Notes: a model not told the origin generated them from the sequence alone. A DNA stretch of 5,370 nt from Burkholderiaceae bacterium (GCA_013696665.1 JACCYC010000286.1:1-5370); one strand, 5' to 3'. Shown: positions 1-5,370, counted from the first letter of the stretch. Translations and numbers: made by a program.

Positions 1-849
1 ACGTTCGATGCGGCAAAATTCAAGACCACCACGCGTGCGCAGTGGCAATCTGCGGCGGACGCATGGCATCAATGGGGACGGTTTTTGGGCGAATGGCTGG
101 GTGCCGCCACCGAGCGGATGTTCGACCTCGCCCACATCAAAGCAGGCAGCCGCGTGCTCGACGTCGCCGCCGGTGCCGGTGAACAGTCGATCGCCGCGGC
201 CCGGCGGGTGGGTCCAGGCGGTCATGTGCTCGCCACCGACATTGCGCCGGCGTTGCTCGATCACGCGCGCGCCGACGCGCTCGCCGCGGGCCTGTCTAAC
301 GTCGAGACACGCGAGCTCGACGGCGAAGCCCTGAGCGAGTTGCCAGCCGTTAGCTTCGACGCCGCAATCTCGCGCGTCGGGCTGATTTACTTTCCGGACC
401 AGGAGCGCGCATTGGCCGGTATTCGGCGCGCGCTGAAACCGGGCGGCCGCTTCGCGGCGATTGTCTATTCGACGCCCGAGGAAAATCAGTTTTTCTCGAT
501 CCCCGTCGGCATCATTCGCCGGCGTGCCAAGCTTCCACCGCCGCAGCCTGGCCAACCAGGCCCGTTTTCACTCGGCGGCGACGGCGTGTTGGCAGCTGCC
601 TACGATCGCGCGGGCCTGCGCGACATCGAAGTGCGCAAGGTCGACTCTCCTGTGCGGCTGCCGAGTGCGGCGGAATGCGTACGCTTCGAGCGCGAATCGT
701 TCGGCGCTCTGCATCAGATGATGAGCACGCTGAGCGACGCGGAACGCGCCGAAACCTGGGACGAGATCGAACGCGAGTTGCGTCAGTTCGAGACTAACGG
801 TCGCTTCGTCGGTCCTTGCGAAATGGTTGTTGGCGCCGGTAGGGCGTAA
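1..849 (+). CDS. Class I SAM-dependent methyltransferase (UbiE-like / Methyltransf_11 type), 5' end outside the window
   Basis: The reading frame is open from base 1 to the TAA at 847-849, giving 282 visible residues. No in-frame ATG occurs upstream of the fold and the residues before it look like real protein (for example AQWQSAADAWHQWG), so the start lies outside the window; the TTG at 85 is not a convincing start. Motif I is VLDVAAGAGEQS (residues 52-63), the glycine-rich loop that binds S-adenosylmethionine. The acidic end of strand 2 is TDIAP, with D80 expected to bind the ribose. ALKPGGRFAAIVYS near residues 145-158 is the usual post-motif segment of UbiE-like enzymes. The C-terminal part (FSLGGDGVLAAAYDRAGL, then an acidic helix) would be the substrate cap. 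The fold is clear but the substrate is not; quinones, small molecules and arsenite are all handled by relatives. It converges on the minus-strand train and is not part of it. Confidence 0.9.
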   Translation, partial: TFDAAKFKTTTRAQWQSAADAWHQWGRFLGEWLGAATERMFDLAHIKAGSRVLDVAAGAGEQSIAAARRVGPGGHVLATDIAPALLDHARADALAAGLSNVETRELDGEALSELPAVSFDAAISRVGLIYFPDQERALAGIRRALKPGGRFAAIVYSTPEENQFFSIPVGIIRRRAKLPPPQPGQPGPFSLGGDGVLAAAYDRAGLRDIEVRKVDSPVRLPSAAECVRFERESFGALHQMMSTLSDAERAETWDEIERELRQFETNGRFVGPCEMVVGAGRA

Positions 850-850
850 A

Positions 851-882
851 CGATTCGCAACAGCGAACGAGAACGCGGATCG
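851..882. terminator. Possible weak hairpin between convergent genes
   Basis: The 42-base gap between the two convergent stop codons contains an imperfect inverted repeat: CGATTCGC at 851-858 pairs with GCGGATCG at 875-882 (eight positions, one a G-U wobble on the plus strand and a mismatch on the minus strand). A competing shorter stem, TTCGC/GCGAA with a four-base loop, lies at 854-867. On the minus strand the repeat is followed only by TTTA, and on the plus strand there is no T-run. It could end transcription from either side, but it lacks the U-tract of a strong intrinsic terminator. Confidence 0.22.
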
Positions 883-891
883 TCTGCAGGC

Positions 892-1458
892 CTAGTTCTT
901 CGCTGGAGACGTATTCGGCGCTGGCGGCGGTGGTGTGGTCGATGGCAATGGAGACGGTGGTGCCGGCTGTATTGAAGAAGGAGGCGCAGCCGGCGCCCCC
1001 GAGGATGCCGCAGGCCGGTTGGGCACAACAACACCCGGGACCAACGGAATCTCATCTACCTGAAGCACGCTGTTAACAAAATGCCGCGTGTCGCCAAAGC
1101 AGCTTGTTGGCAGTCCGACTTTTTCTTCGTAGTGCAACGTGACGCGCTTGCCCATCACTTTGTTGATGCTTTCGGCCACCGCGTCATCGCGCACCGTGAA
1201 CAGAAATTTTTCGGGAATCGCACCGGGCATGGACACCATGGCCATTTCGCCTTCCCACGTCTTGCAGAGCCAACCCTTGCGGCTCAGCTTCTGCACCCAG
1301 CCCGCGCGCTCGCCGGTCGAATAATTCCAGTGCAGCACGACTGCGAAATAGCCGGCGAACAGCACGATCGGCACTAGAAGCAACCAGAACATCATTTTCA
1401 GCGCCGACGTGCGGCGGCGCGGTGCGAGGTTCGGCGGCGGCGGCGTCGGTGTGCTCAT
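892..1458 (-). CDS. Conserved membrane-anchored protein of unknown function with a proline-rich C-terminal tail
   Basis: The protein has 188 residues. A short proline-rich N-terminus is followed by RRR at 14-16 and one membrane helix at about 22-42 (MFWLLLVPIVLFAGYFAVVL). The positive-inside rule predicts the rest, from about 43, outside the cytoplasmic membrane. The globular part (about 45-148) contains TGERAGWVQKLSRKGWLCKTWEGE (split here as TGERAGWVQ, residues 48-56, and GWLCKTWEGE, residues 62-71) and PTSCFGDTRH (117-126). Cysteines 65 and 120 are the only two in the protein. Residues 148-188 are low-complexity Pro/Ala/Ser and probably disordered. I recognise the GERAG...KTWEGE pattern from small conserved proteins of Burkholderiales, sometimes labelled 6-phosphogluconate dehydrogenase in databases; nothing here supports that activity. 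The ATG overlaps the tusA stop by four bases (ATGA), so translation is probably coupled. Confidence 0.82.
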   Translation of the reverse strand: MSTPTPPPPNLAPRRRTSALKMMFWLLLVPIVLFAGYFAVVLHWNYSTGERAGWVQKLSRKGWLCKTWEGEMAMVSMPGAIPEKFLFTVRDDAVAESINKVMGKRVTLHYEEKVGLPTSCFGDTRHFVNSVLQVDEIPLVPGVVVPNRPAASSGAPAAPPSSIQPAPPSPLPSTTPPPPAPNTSPAKN

Positions 1459-1694
1459 CTACGCTTGAGAAAGTGAACAAATTCCTTGTTGATCGTGTGC
1501 TGCGCCAGCAGCTCGTTCCCGGTCTGTTTCGAGAACGCCTGAAAATCACGCATCGAACCCGGATCGGTCGCGACGATCTTCAAAACCTGGCCGGTGGTCA
1601 TGTCGGACAGCGCCTTTTTGGCTCGCAGTATCGGCAACGGACAGTTCAGCCCGCGTGTGTCGATTTCTTTATCGGCGTTAAGCGGCGGCAGCAT
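1455..1694 (-). CDS. tusA: TusA/SirA-family sulfur-carrier protein
   Basis: This 79-residue protein matches the family along its whole length. The active-site motif is RGLNCPLPILRAKKAL (residues 14-29), containing the conserved CPxP; C18 is the residue expected to carry a persulfide. VLKIVATDPGSMRDFQAF (37-54) is the second conserved block, ending in the usual TGNELL. TusA-family proteins accept sulfur from a cysteine desulfurase such as IscS and pass it on, in E. coli toward 2-thiouridine in tRNA; other members serve sulfur oxidation or molybdenum enzymes, so the exact acceptor here is open. No partner genes (tusBCD, dsr) are visible. The ATG at 1694 has no clear ribosome site. The gene lies 65 bases after the protease gene and overlaps the downstream membrane-protein gene by four bases. 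The family call is secure; orthology to E. coli TusA is inferred. Confidence 0.93.
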   Translation of the reverse strand: MLPPLNADKEIDTRGLNCPLPILRAKKALSDMTTGQVLKIVATDPGSMRDFQAFSKQTGNELLAQHTINKEFVHFLKRR

Positions 1695-1726
1695 TTTGGA
1701 TCAAACGAGTCAAGACCATTGCGGCA

Positions 1727-1757
1727 ATTCTACGAGCACATCGTTTTTCACTCTGAA
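1727..1757 (-). promoter_or_regulatory. Weak sigma70-like promoter candidate upstream of tusA
   Basis: On the minus strand, TAGAAT (1732-1727) matches the -10 consensus at five of six bases. TTCAGA (1757-1752) matches the -35 consensus at four of six, but the spacer is 19 bases, longer than ideal. It lies in the only sizeable gap of the minus-strand train (1695-1759) and about 33 bases before the tusA start. It would let tusA and the following gene be expressed separately from the upstream cassette. No terminator hairpin is obvious in the same gap, so read-through is also possible. Confidence 0.2.
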
Positions 1758-1759
1758 CC

Positions 1760-2632
1760 TCAAGGTTTGTTAACGCCGCGCAGTGACGCGATCGCAGGCG
1801 GCAGAGGCCGCCGTGGCCGGTCAGTGGCCGCGCCGTTGTTCGACGCCCATATTGCGACAGAATTGACGCGGCTTTGGGTCAACGGATGCGTGCGCAAAAG
1901 TTCGACCGCCGCGGAACTCGATTCTCGCTTGCCGCCGGGCAAAGTCTGCATCACGTTGAACAAATCGACCGCACCTCCAATGTGACCGTACTCGGCATGC
2001 AGTGCATGCAGCGCAGCGTCATCGGCATCGCGTTCCTGATCACGATTGAATGACAGCAACGTTGCCAGGCCCGCCGTACTCAGGACGTTGCCGGCCGCAC
2101 TGCTGCCGAGATCGGACGAAATCACGGACAGAATCACTCCAATTGCGACGCCGCGGCCCAGTGCTGCGGATGCATGCCGATACTTCAAGTGCGCAAGTTC
2201 GTGTGCCATCACCATGGCCAGCGCGTCCTCGCTTTCAAGCCGCGTAAGGAGTCCGCGAAAGAACACCACTTGGCCACCGAGGGTTGCAAACGCGTTGACG
2301 GTCGCTTCATCGCGATACCCGATGCGCAAAACCATCTCGCTCGGCAATTGCATCTGCGCTGCAAGACGATCGGCGATCCCTTGCAGCTCTTTCTGCACCG
2401 CCCTGCCCGCTTCGTTGTCGGGTGTGGTCGCAAACGGCGGCAGCGTTGCCGCCAGCTTGGCCTCGTACTTATAGGGAACTCGCGGAGCAAGCCACTGAGC
2501 CGCCAGCGAAACAGTAAAGACAAGGAGAAAAACTGCAGCCAGGCCGCCAGCGACCAGCCAAGCAAGTTCCTTCAGTGGGTTTTCATCCGACGAATTGATG
2601 CCCTCGGCAGGAAGACGATTCTCGAGTTTCAC
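1760..2632 (-). CDS. Membrane-anchored M48-family zinc metalloprotease
   Basis: The protein has 290 residues. A membrane helix at about 24-46 (LAWLVAGGLAAVFLLVFTVS) precedes the catalytic domain. HELAH at 144-148 is the HExxH zinc site, with E145 catalytic. QERDAD gives the third zinc ligand, E200, in the ExxxD form typical of M48. VNAFATLGGQVVFFRGLL (112-129) is the substrate-edge strand and loop seen in the family, and RTHPLTQSRV (247-256) is the late conserved THP...R motif. A second apolar stretch at about 160-195 follows HExxH, as in soluble-domain M48 enzymes. With one clear N-terminal anchor it is not HtpX-like (several helices) and resembles the periplasmic quality-control members (BepA, LoiP, YcaL) or Oma1-type enzymes. 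Which side the catalytic domain faces is inferred. The start is GTG, ten bases after the upstream stop, with no clear ribosome site; no other start precedes the helix. All catalytic residues are present. Confidence 0.93.
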   Translation of the reverse strand: MKLENRLPAEGINSSDENPLKELAWLVAGGLAAVFLLVFTVSLAAQWLAPRVPYKYEAKLAATLPPFATTPDNEAGRAVQKELQGIADRLAAQMQLPSEMVLRIGYRDEATVNAFATLGGQVVFFRGLLTRLESEDALAMVMAHELAHLKYRHASAALGRGVAIGVILSVISSDLGSSAAGNVLSTAGLATLLSFNRDQERDADDAALHALHAEYGHIGGAVDLFNVMQTLPGGKRESSSAAVELLRTHPLTQSRVNSVAIWASNNGAATDRPRRPLPPAIASLRGVNKP

Positions 2633-2642
2633 GCGGCGCTGA

Positions 2643-3134
2643 CTAAGCCGCCGCGAGCGCGCGCGAAGGAAATGAAAGTGCGGAGTCCTGGTCGGGAATC
2701 AACGCGGTGCCAAAGGCAAACACTTCGATTGATGCTGCCCATCCGGTCGAGATCGTTGTCGTTTCGAAACGCACGCAGATGACGAGCTTTGCACCCTGAC
2801 GCCGCGCGTCGTGCTTTAACCGCAACATGGCTTCGCGCCGTGCGCGCTCCATCAGCGTTTCATAGGTGCGAACGCGTCCACCGAAAAGGTTGCGCAGACC
2901 GGCGACAAACGTCTTGAAGTAGTCAGAGCTGATTACGACGGTTCCATGGACAAGGAAAGCTCGCTGCCGCGTGACGCGATCGGGGGGAAAGCGCACCGCG
3001 TATGCAAGCACGTCGGCATACTCTCGCTCGCGTTTTCGAATCGAAGCGTAGTGTCGCTTCTCGACAATCGAGCCGGCAAAAAAGCCGACTACGAGCAGCG
3101 TGACAAAGAGCCCGAGCTCGATCAGATCAAGCAT
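2643..3134 (-). CDS. Membrane-anchored YbjQ/UPF0145-like protein
   Basis: The protein has 163 residues. An N-terminal membrane helix at about 5-23 (IELGLFVTLLVVGFFAGSIV) is followed by a charged linker (EKRHYASIRKRERE) and a YbjQ-like domain at about 60-146. The domain aligns with the protein encoded just upstream: FVAGLRNLFGGRVRTYETLM against IFAGLKNIVGGELKGYTELM, then AR.EA, GA, VRF.TT and FGTA against YGSA. It differs from a normal YbjQ protein (about 105 residues) by the anchor and by a C-terminal tail of about 15 residues. The basic linker after the helix suggests the domain stays in the cytoplasm (N-out, C-in). The family is often called heavy-metal-binding, but its biochemical role is not established and I see no clear metal-ligand cluster here. 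It begins three bases after the upstream stop, so translational coupling is likely. Confidence 0.85.
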   Translation of the reverse strand: MLDLIELGLFVTLLVVGFFAGSIVEKRHYASIRKREREYADVLAYAVRFPPDRVTRQRAFLVHGTVVISSDYFKTFVAGLRNLFGGRVRTYETLMERARREAMLRLKHDARRQGAKLVICVRFETTTISTGWAASIEVFAFGTALIPDQDSALSFPSRALAAA

Positions 3135-3137
3135 CGG

Positions 3138-3458
3138 TTATGCGCCGTCGAGCTGCACCGCGCTCCCATAGGCAAGGATCTCGGCGGCACCGGCTGCGAT
3201 CGAAGTCGTCGCGAAGCGTACGTTCAATATCGCGTTCGCACCCATCGACTGCGCTTCCGCAATCATGCGCTCAACCGCCTCCTGGCGTGCCTCCTGCATC
3301 AATTCGGTGTAACCCTTCAATTCGCCGCCGACGATGTTCTTCAGGCCAGCGAAGATGTCCTTGCCAACGTGTTTTGCACGAACGGTACTGCCCTGGACGA
3401 TGCCGTAATGCGCCACGATTCGGCGCCCCGGTACCAGTTCAAGATTGCTGACGAGCAT
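3138..3458 (-). CDS. YbjQ/UPF0145 (DUF74) family protein, soluble
   Basis: This 106-residue protein has the usual length and pattern of the family. It shows the opening strand VPGRRIVAHYGIVQGSTV (9-26), the signature IFAGLKNIVGGELKGYTEL (35-53), the helix MQEARQEAVERMIAEAQSMGANAI (as MQEARQEAVERM at 54-65 and MGANAI at 72-77), then VRFATTSI (80-87) and a final strand ILAYGSAVQLD. E. coli YbjQ has matching elements (FFAGIRDIVGG, ALGADAVVG). There is no signal peptide or membrane helix, so it should be cytoplasmic. Family members have been described as forming ring-like oligomers and are loosely labelled heavy-metal-binding, but the physiological role is unknown. The ATG has the best ribosome site in the cassette. 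It sits between the lipoprotein gene (9-base gap) and its anchored paralogue (3-base gap). Confidence 0.93.
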   Translation of the reverse strand: MLVSNLELVPGRRIVAHYGIVQGSTVRAKHVGKDIFAGLKNIVGGELKGYTELMQEARQEAVERMIAEAQSMGANAILNVRFATTSIAAGAAEILAYGSAVQLDGA

Positions 3459-3463
3459 CGTAT

Positions 3464-3469
3464 TCCCTT
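3464..3469 (-). promoter_or_regulatory. Shine-Dalgarno site of the soluble YbjQ gene
   Basis: AAGGGA on the minus strand lies five bases before the ATG at 3458 and overlaps the lipoprotein TAA stop (3470-3468 reads TAA, with the site beginning inside it). It supports the chosen start. It is the only clear ribosome-binding site among the small genes of the train, so this protein may be made in larger amounts than its neighbours. Confidence 0.65.
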
Positions 3470-3686
3470 ATTTGGAAGCCGGCCTGTCGTCGCCGGGTGT
3501 GACTGCGCCGCCGACAACTTTCGCGGTGCCAACTACCGCGTCGGCCGCTACGCCCACGGCTGCACTACCGACCGAAACTGCAGCCGATCCCACCGCCACG
3601 GCCGCTGAGCCCACCGCTGCGGTCACCGCTACGACGGCGCAGCCGGAGATCAACAGCATCAAACAAAGCATCGCAACTATTCGCAT
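3468..3686 (-). CDS. Small lipoprotein with Ala/Val/Gly heptad repeats
   Basis: The 72-residue product starts with a short type II signal peptide (MRIVAMLCLMLLISGC). The lipobox ISGC puts the lipidated cysteine at residue 16, so the mature protein has 57 residues. A and V at +2 and +3 give no Asp retention signal, so outer-membrane delivery by Lol is the default expectation. The mature part holds three consecutive heptads of form VGSAAVx (25-45) and degenerate copies to about 61, then a short polar tail (DDRPASK). It resembles a class of tiny glycine/alanine/valine lipoproteins annotated in Acinetobacter and other proteobacteria (I recall a family named NF038104), but I could not test this. 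The ATG lies inside the end of the acetyltransferase gene (10-base overlap), with a weak GGA five bases upstream. The YbjQ gene follows after nine bases. Function unknown; a membrane-lining or chaperone-like partner role is conceivable. Confidence 0.83.
   Translation of the reverse strand: MRIVAMLCLMLLISGCAVVAVTAAVGSAAVAVGSAAVSVGSAAVGVAADAVVGTAKVVGGAVTPGDDRPASK
3552..3614 (-). repeat. Three protein-level heptad repeats (VGSAAVx) in the lipoprotein
   Basis: Residues 25-31, 32-38 and 39-45 of the lipoprotein read VGSAAVA, VGSAAVS and VGSAAVG. The three 21-base units are well diverged: the serine is coded TCA, TCG and AGT, and the first valine GTG, GTG and GTC. The repeat is therefore not a recent DNA duplication. 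Confidence 0.8.
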
Positions 3687-4249
3687 TTCATTCCAGTTGC
3701 TAAATCGTGCGCGGTCACGGGCACCCTGGGGGGATTGGGATGGAAGCGCGCCATCGCGTGCGTATCGACGTAAACGCCGTTGCGCAGTGCATACGCGCGA
3801 TAGGTGCCTTCCAGTTCAAAACCGAAACGTCGGTATAGCGCCATCGCGCGTTGATTGTCGGCATAGACAGTCAGTTGCACCCTTAAATAGCCAGCCCAGT
3901 TGTCGGACCAGTCGAGCAGCCGCTTCATCACTTCGGAGCCGATTCCCTTGCCTTGCCGCTCTTTCGCGATACAAATCCCAAGACCCGCAACATGGCGCTG
4001 TCGCACACCCCGGCCAGTGCCGTGAATGCCGCCGCTGGCAATCACCTCACCACTTTCAGTCGCAAGCAGATGCAGGGTGTCCTGCTGCTCGACTTGTTGT
4101 TCGAGCCGCTTGCGCCACGCTTCGACGCTCGGATAAGGCATCTGCATCAACCCCGAAAACACTTCGGGGTCGCTCATCAGGCGCACCATCGCCGCTGCGT
4201 CGTCCGGCGACGCGCGACGGTATTCGATTACAGACGCTGTTGCGCCCAC
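3677..4249 (-). CDS. GNAT-family N-acetyltransferase, YhhY/AaaT-like
   Basis: The 190-residue protein is a complete GNAT domain. Motif A, GICIAKERQGKGIGSEVM (91-108), contains the acetyl-CoA pyrophosphate loop RQGKGIG (98-104). Motif B, VYADNQRAMALYRRFGFELEG (split as VYADNQRAMA, 128-137, and LYRRFGFELEG, 138-148), is followed by YALRNGVYVDTHAMAR (153-168), which closely mirrors the YALRNGEYVDAYYMAR end of E. coli YhhY (AaaT). The N-terminal PEVFSGLMQMPYPS also fits that enzyme. YhhY acetylates the amino group of some free amino acids such as phenylalanine and methionine; the same substrate here is inferred. A tail of about 20 residues follows the usual end. The GTG start lies 22 bases inside the end of alaS, with no clear ribosome site; no ATG or better start is available before the first conserved strand (IEYRRA). 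The last ten bases overlap the lipoprotein gene. Confidence 0.92.
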   Translation of the reverse strand: MGATASVIEYRRASPDDAAAMVRLMSDPEVFSGLMQMPYPSVEAWRKRLEQQVEQQDTLHLLATESGEVIASGGIHGTGRGVRQRHVAGLGICIAKERQGKGIGSEVMKRLLDWSDNWAGYLRVQLTVYADNQRAMALYRRFGFELEGTYRAYALRNGVYVDTHAMARFHPNPPRVPVTAHDLATGMKCE

Positions 4250-5370
4250 GACTGCACACTGGCCAATGCACTCTTCAGCTTGCTCGGATCGCTGCCTCCG
4301 GCCATCGCCATGTCAGCGCGCCCGCCGCCCTTGCCGCCGACTTGCTGCGCGACGTAATTGACCAGGTCGCCGGCCTTCACGCGCGCCGTCGCGTCGGCGG
4401 TGACACCTGCCGCCAGTTGCACACGTGCACCGTCGATTGCACCGAGCACGATGACGGCGCTTTTCAACTTTGCCTTCAATTGGTCCATCGTTTCTCGCAG
4501 CGACCTGGCATCGCCGCCTTCCAGCGACGCGGCGAGTACCTTGACTCCGTTGAACTCGACTGCCTGCGAGGCAAGGTCATCACCATGCGACACGGCGAGC
4601 TTGCTCTTGAGTCGCGCGAGCTCGCGTTCGAGCGACTTCACATTGTCTTGAATCTGCGTGATCTTCTGTACGACCTCCGAAGCAGGCGCTCGCAACAGAA
4701 ACGCGGCGTGCTGCAGATCGCGGTCCAGTGCCTGGACGAATTCAACTGCCCCGCGGCCTGTGACTGCCTCGATCCGTCGTACGCCGGCAGCAACGCCGCT
4801 TTCGGAAACGATCTTGAAGAGTCCGATGTCTCCCGTACGTGCAACATGAGTGCCGCCGCACAGTTCGGTCGAGTGATCGCCCATATTCAGTACGCGCACC
4901 TCGTCGCCGTACTTGTCGCCGAAGAAAGCCAACGCTCCGGCCTTGATCGCATCGTCGTACTTCATCACGTTGGCGCTGACCTGCGCATTGGAGCGGATCG
5001 CAGTGTTGACGATATCCTCAACCTTCCAGATGTCGTCCGGCGTCATCGCCTTGTCGTGCGAAAAATCGAACCGCGTGCGCTCAGAATCGACCAGCGAGCC
5101 ACGCTGCTGCACGTGCTTGCCCAACACGCCACGCAACGCCGCGTGCATCAAATGCGTCGCTGAATGATTGTTACGCGTCCGTTCGCGCGCGTTCGCGTCA
5201 ACCCGCGCCTGCACCACGTCGCCAATACTCAACGCGCCCGACTCAAGAGTGCCGTGATGGCCGAACACGTCGGCCTGAATTTTCTGCGTATCGGCAACGT
5301 TAAAACGAACGACGTGCCCATCGTTGATCGCTTCGAGGACGCCCTCGTCACCGACCTGCCCACCGGACTC
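4228..5370 (-). CDS. alaS: Alanyl-tRNA synthetase, C-terminal part (5' end outside the window)
   Basis: The frame is open to the right edge, giving 380 residues; the GTG at 5268 is internal. The visible part starts at ESGGQVGDEG, within the segment leading to the editing domain. NNHSATHLMH gives the HxxxH zinc/editing pair (window residues 69 and 73), and ELCGGTHV gives the Cys and His (171 and 175). The spacing of 98 residues between the second His and the Cys equals that in E. coli AlaRS (568 to 666), which puts residue 1 near E. coli 496 and predicts about 875 residues in total. A coiled coil (about 225-262, VKSLERELARLKSKLAV) leads to the C-terminal DHHA1 domain with the glycine-rich GGKGGGRADMAMAGG (345-359). 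The enzyme charges tRNA-Ala in the cytoplasm, and this half removes mischarged Ser or Gly and helps bind tRNA. All editing residues are present. The stop overlaps the acetyltransferase start by 22 bases. Confidence 0.98.
   Translation of the reverse strand, partial: ESGGQVGDEGVLEAINDGHVVRFNVADTQKIQADVFGHHGTLESGALSIGDVVQARVDANARERTRNNHSATHLMHAALRGVLGKHVQQRGSLVDSERTRFDFSHDKAMTPDDIWKVEDIVNTAIRSNAQVSANVMKYDDAIKAGALAFFGDKYGDEVRVLNMGDHSTELCGGTHVARTGDIGLFKIVSESGVAAGVRRIEAVTGRGAVEFVQALDRDLQHAAFLLRAPASEVVQKITQIQDNVKSLERELARLKSKLAVSHGDDLASQAVEFNGVKVLAASLEGGDARSLRETMDQLKAKLKSAVIVLGAIDGARVQLAAGVTADATARVKAGDLVNYVAQQVGGKGGGRADMAMAGGSDPSKLKSALASVQSWAQQRL

Noticed and set aside
85..87. TTG as the methyltransferase start
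   Set aside because: The frame stays open to base 1 with protein-like sequence, there is no ribosome site before the TTG, and that start would cut into the N-terminal helix.
8..334. An ATG-started 108-codon frame at the left edge
   Set aside because: It overlaps the methyltransferase in another frame, is Pro/Ser/Arg-rich, and ends inside the SAM-binding domain of the real gene.
892..1458. Annotation of the proline-tailed protein as 6-phosphogluconate dehydrogenase
   Set aside because: The protein is too short, has a membrane helix, and lacks the GxGxxG NADP-binding loop and the catalytic motifs. Any such label on homologues looks like a propagated error.
1422..1985. A 187-codon plus-strand open frame across tusA and the end of the protease gene
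   Set aside because: It crosses the gap and two well-supported minus-strand genes, and its translation resembles no protein family I know.
1995..2012. A tandem 9-base repeat (GCATGCAGT / GCATGCAGC)
   Set aside because: It lies inside the protease gene and encodes ALHALH just after the third zinc ligand. Two short copies fit ordinary coding sequence and show no sign of a regulatory or mobile element.
3445..3700. Ala/Thr/Pro-rich plus-strand translation opposite the lipoprotein, resembling a repeat surface protein
   Set aside because: It is the complement of the GSAAV repeats. The minus strand has the lipobox, the ribosome spacing and the operon context.
3445..5163. A 572-codon open frame on the plus strand opposite alaS, the acetyltransferase and the lipoprotein
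   Set aside because: It is antisense to genes with clear family motifs, has Arg/Ala/Ser/His-rich composition and no recognisable domain. Long stop-free antisense frames are expected in GC-rich coding DNA.

Overview
The window looks like a chromosomal segment from a GC-rich proteobacterium, most likely a betaproteobacterium of the Burkholderiales type. The clues are the GC-rich third codon positions, the classical alaS, and an alaS / tusA / small membrane protein neighbourhood that I recall from Burkholderia-like genomes. I could not check this by search, so the taxon is an inference. I see no rRNA, tRNA, insertion sequence, integrase, CRISPR array or phage gene.

Layout: one gene lies on the plus strand and eight lie on the minus strand. 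A class I SAM-dependent methyltransferase (1-849, +, start outside the window) converges on the end of a long minus-strand gene train. In transcription order (right to left) the train is: the C-terminal 380 residues of alanyl-tRNA synthetase (alaS, 5370-4228, start outside the window); a YhhY/AaaT-like GNAT acetyltransferase (4249-3677); a 72-residue lipoprotein with alanine/valine/glycine heptads (3686-3468); a soluble YbjQ/UPF0145 protein (3458-3138); a second, membrane-anchored YbjQ-like protein (3134-2643); an M48 zinc metalloprotease with an N-terminal membrane anchor (2632-1760); a TusA/SirA-like sulfur carrier (1694-1455); and a membrane-anchored protein with a proline-rich tail (1458-892).

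The spacing is very tight. The train has overlaps of 22, 10 and 4 bases and gaps of 9, 3 and 10 bases. The only real break is 65 bases between the protease gene and tusA, which holds at best a weak promoter candidate. The first six genes are therefore probably co-transcribed, and tusA plus the membrane protein may be a second transcription unit or a continuation. Gene density is about 98 percent, and no gap exceeds 70 bases.

The most interesting part is the cassette between alaS and tusA: acetyltransferase, lipoprotein, two YbjQ paralogues and an M48 protease. Three of its products (lipoprotein, anchored YbjQ, protease) are predicted to sit at the envelope, which suggests a small envelope-maintenance or stress module. 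That function is inference; nothing in the sequence gives a substrate.
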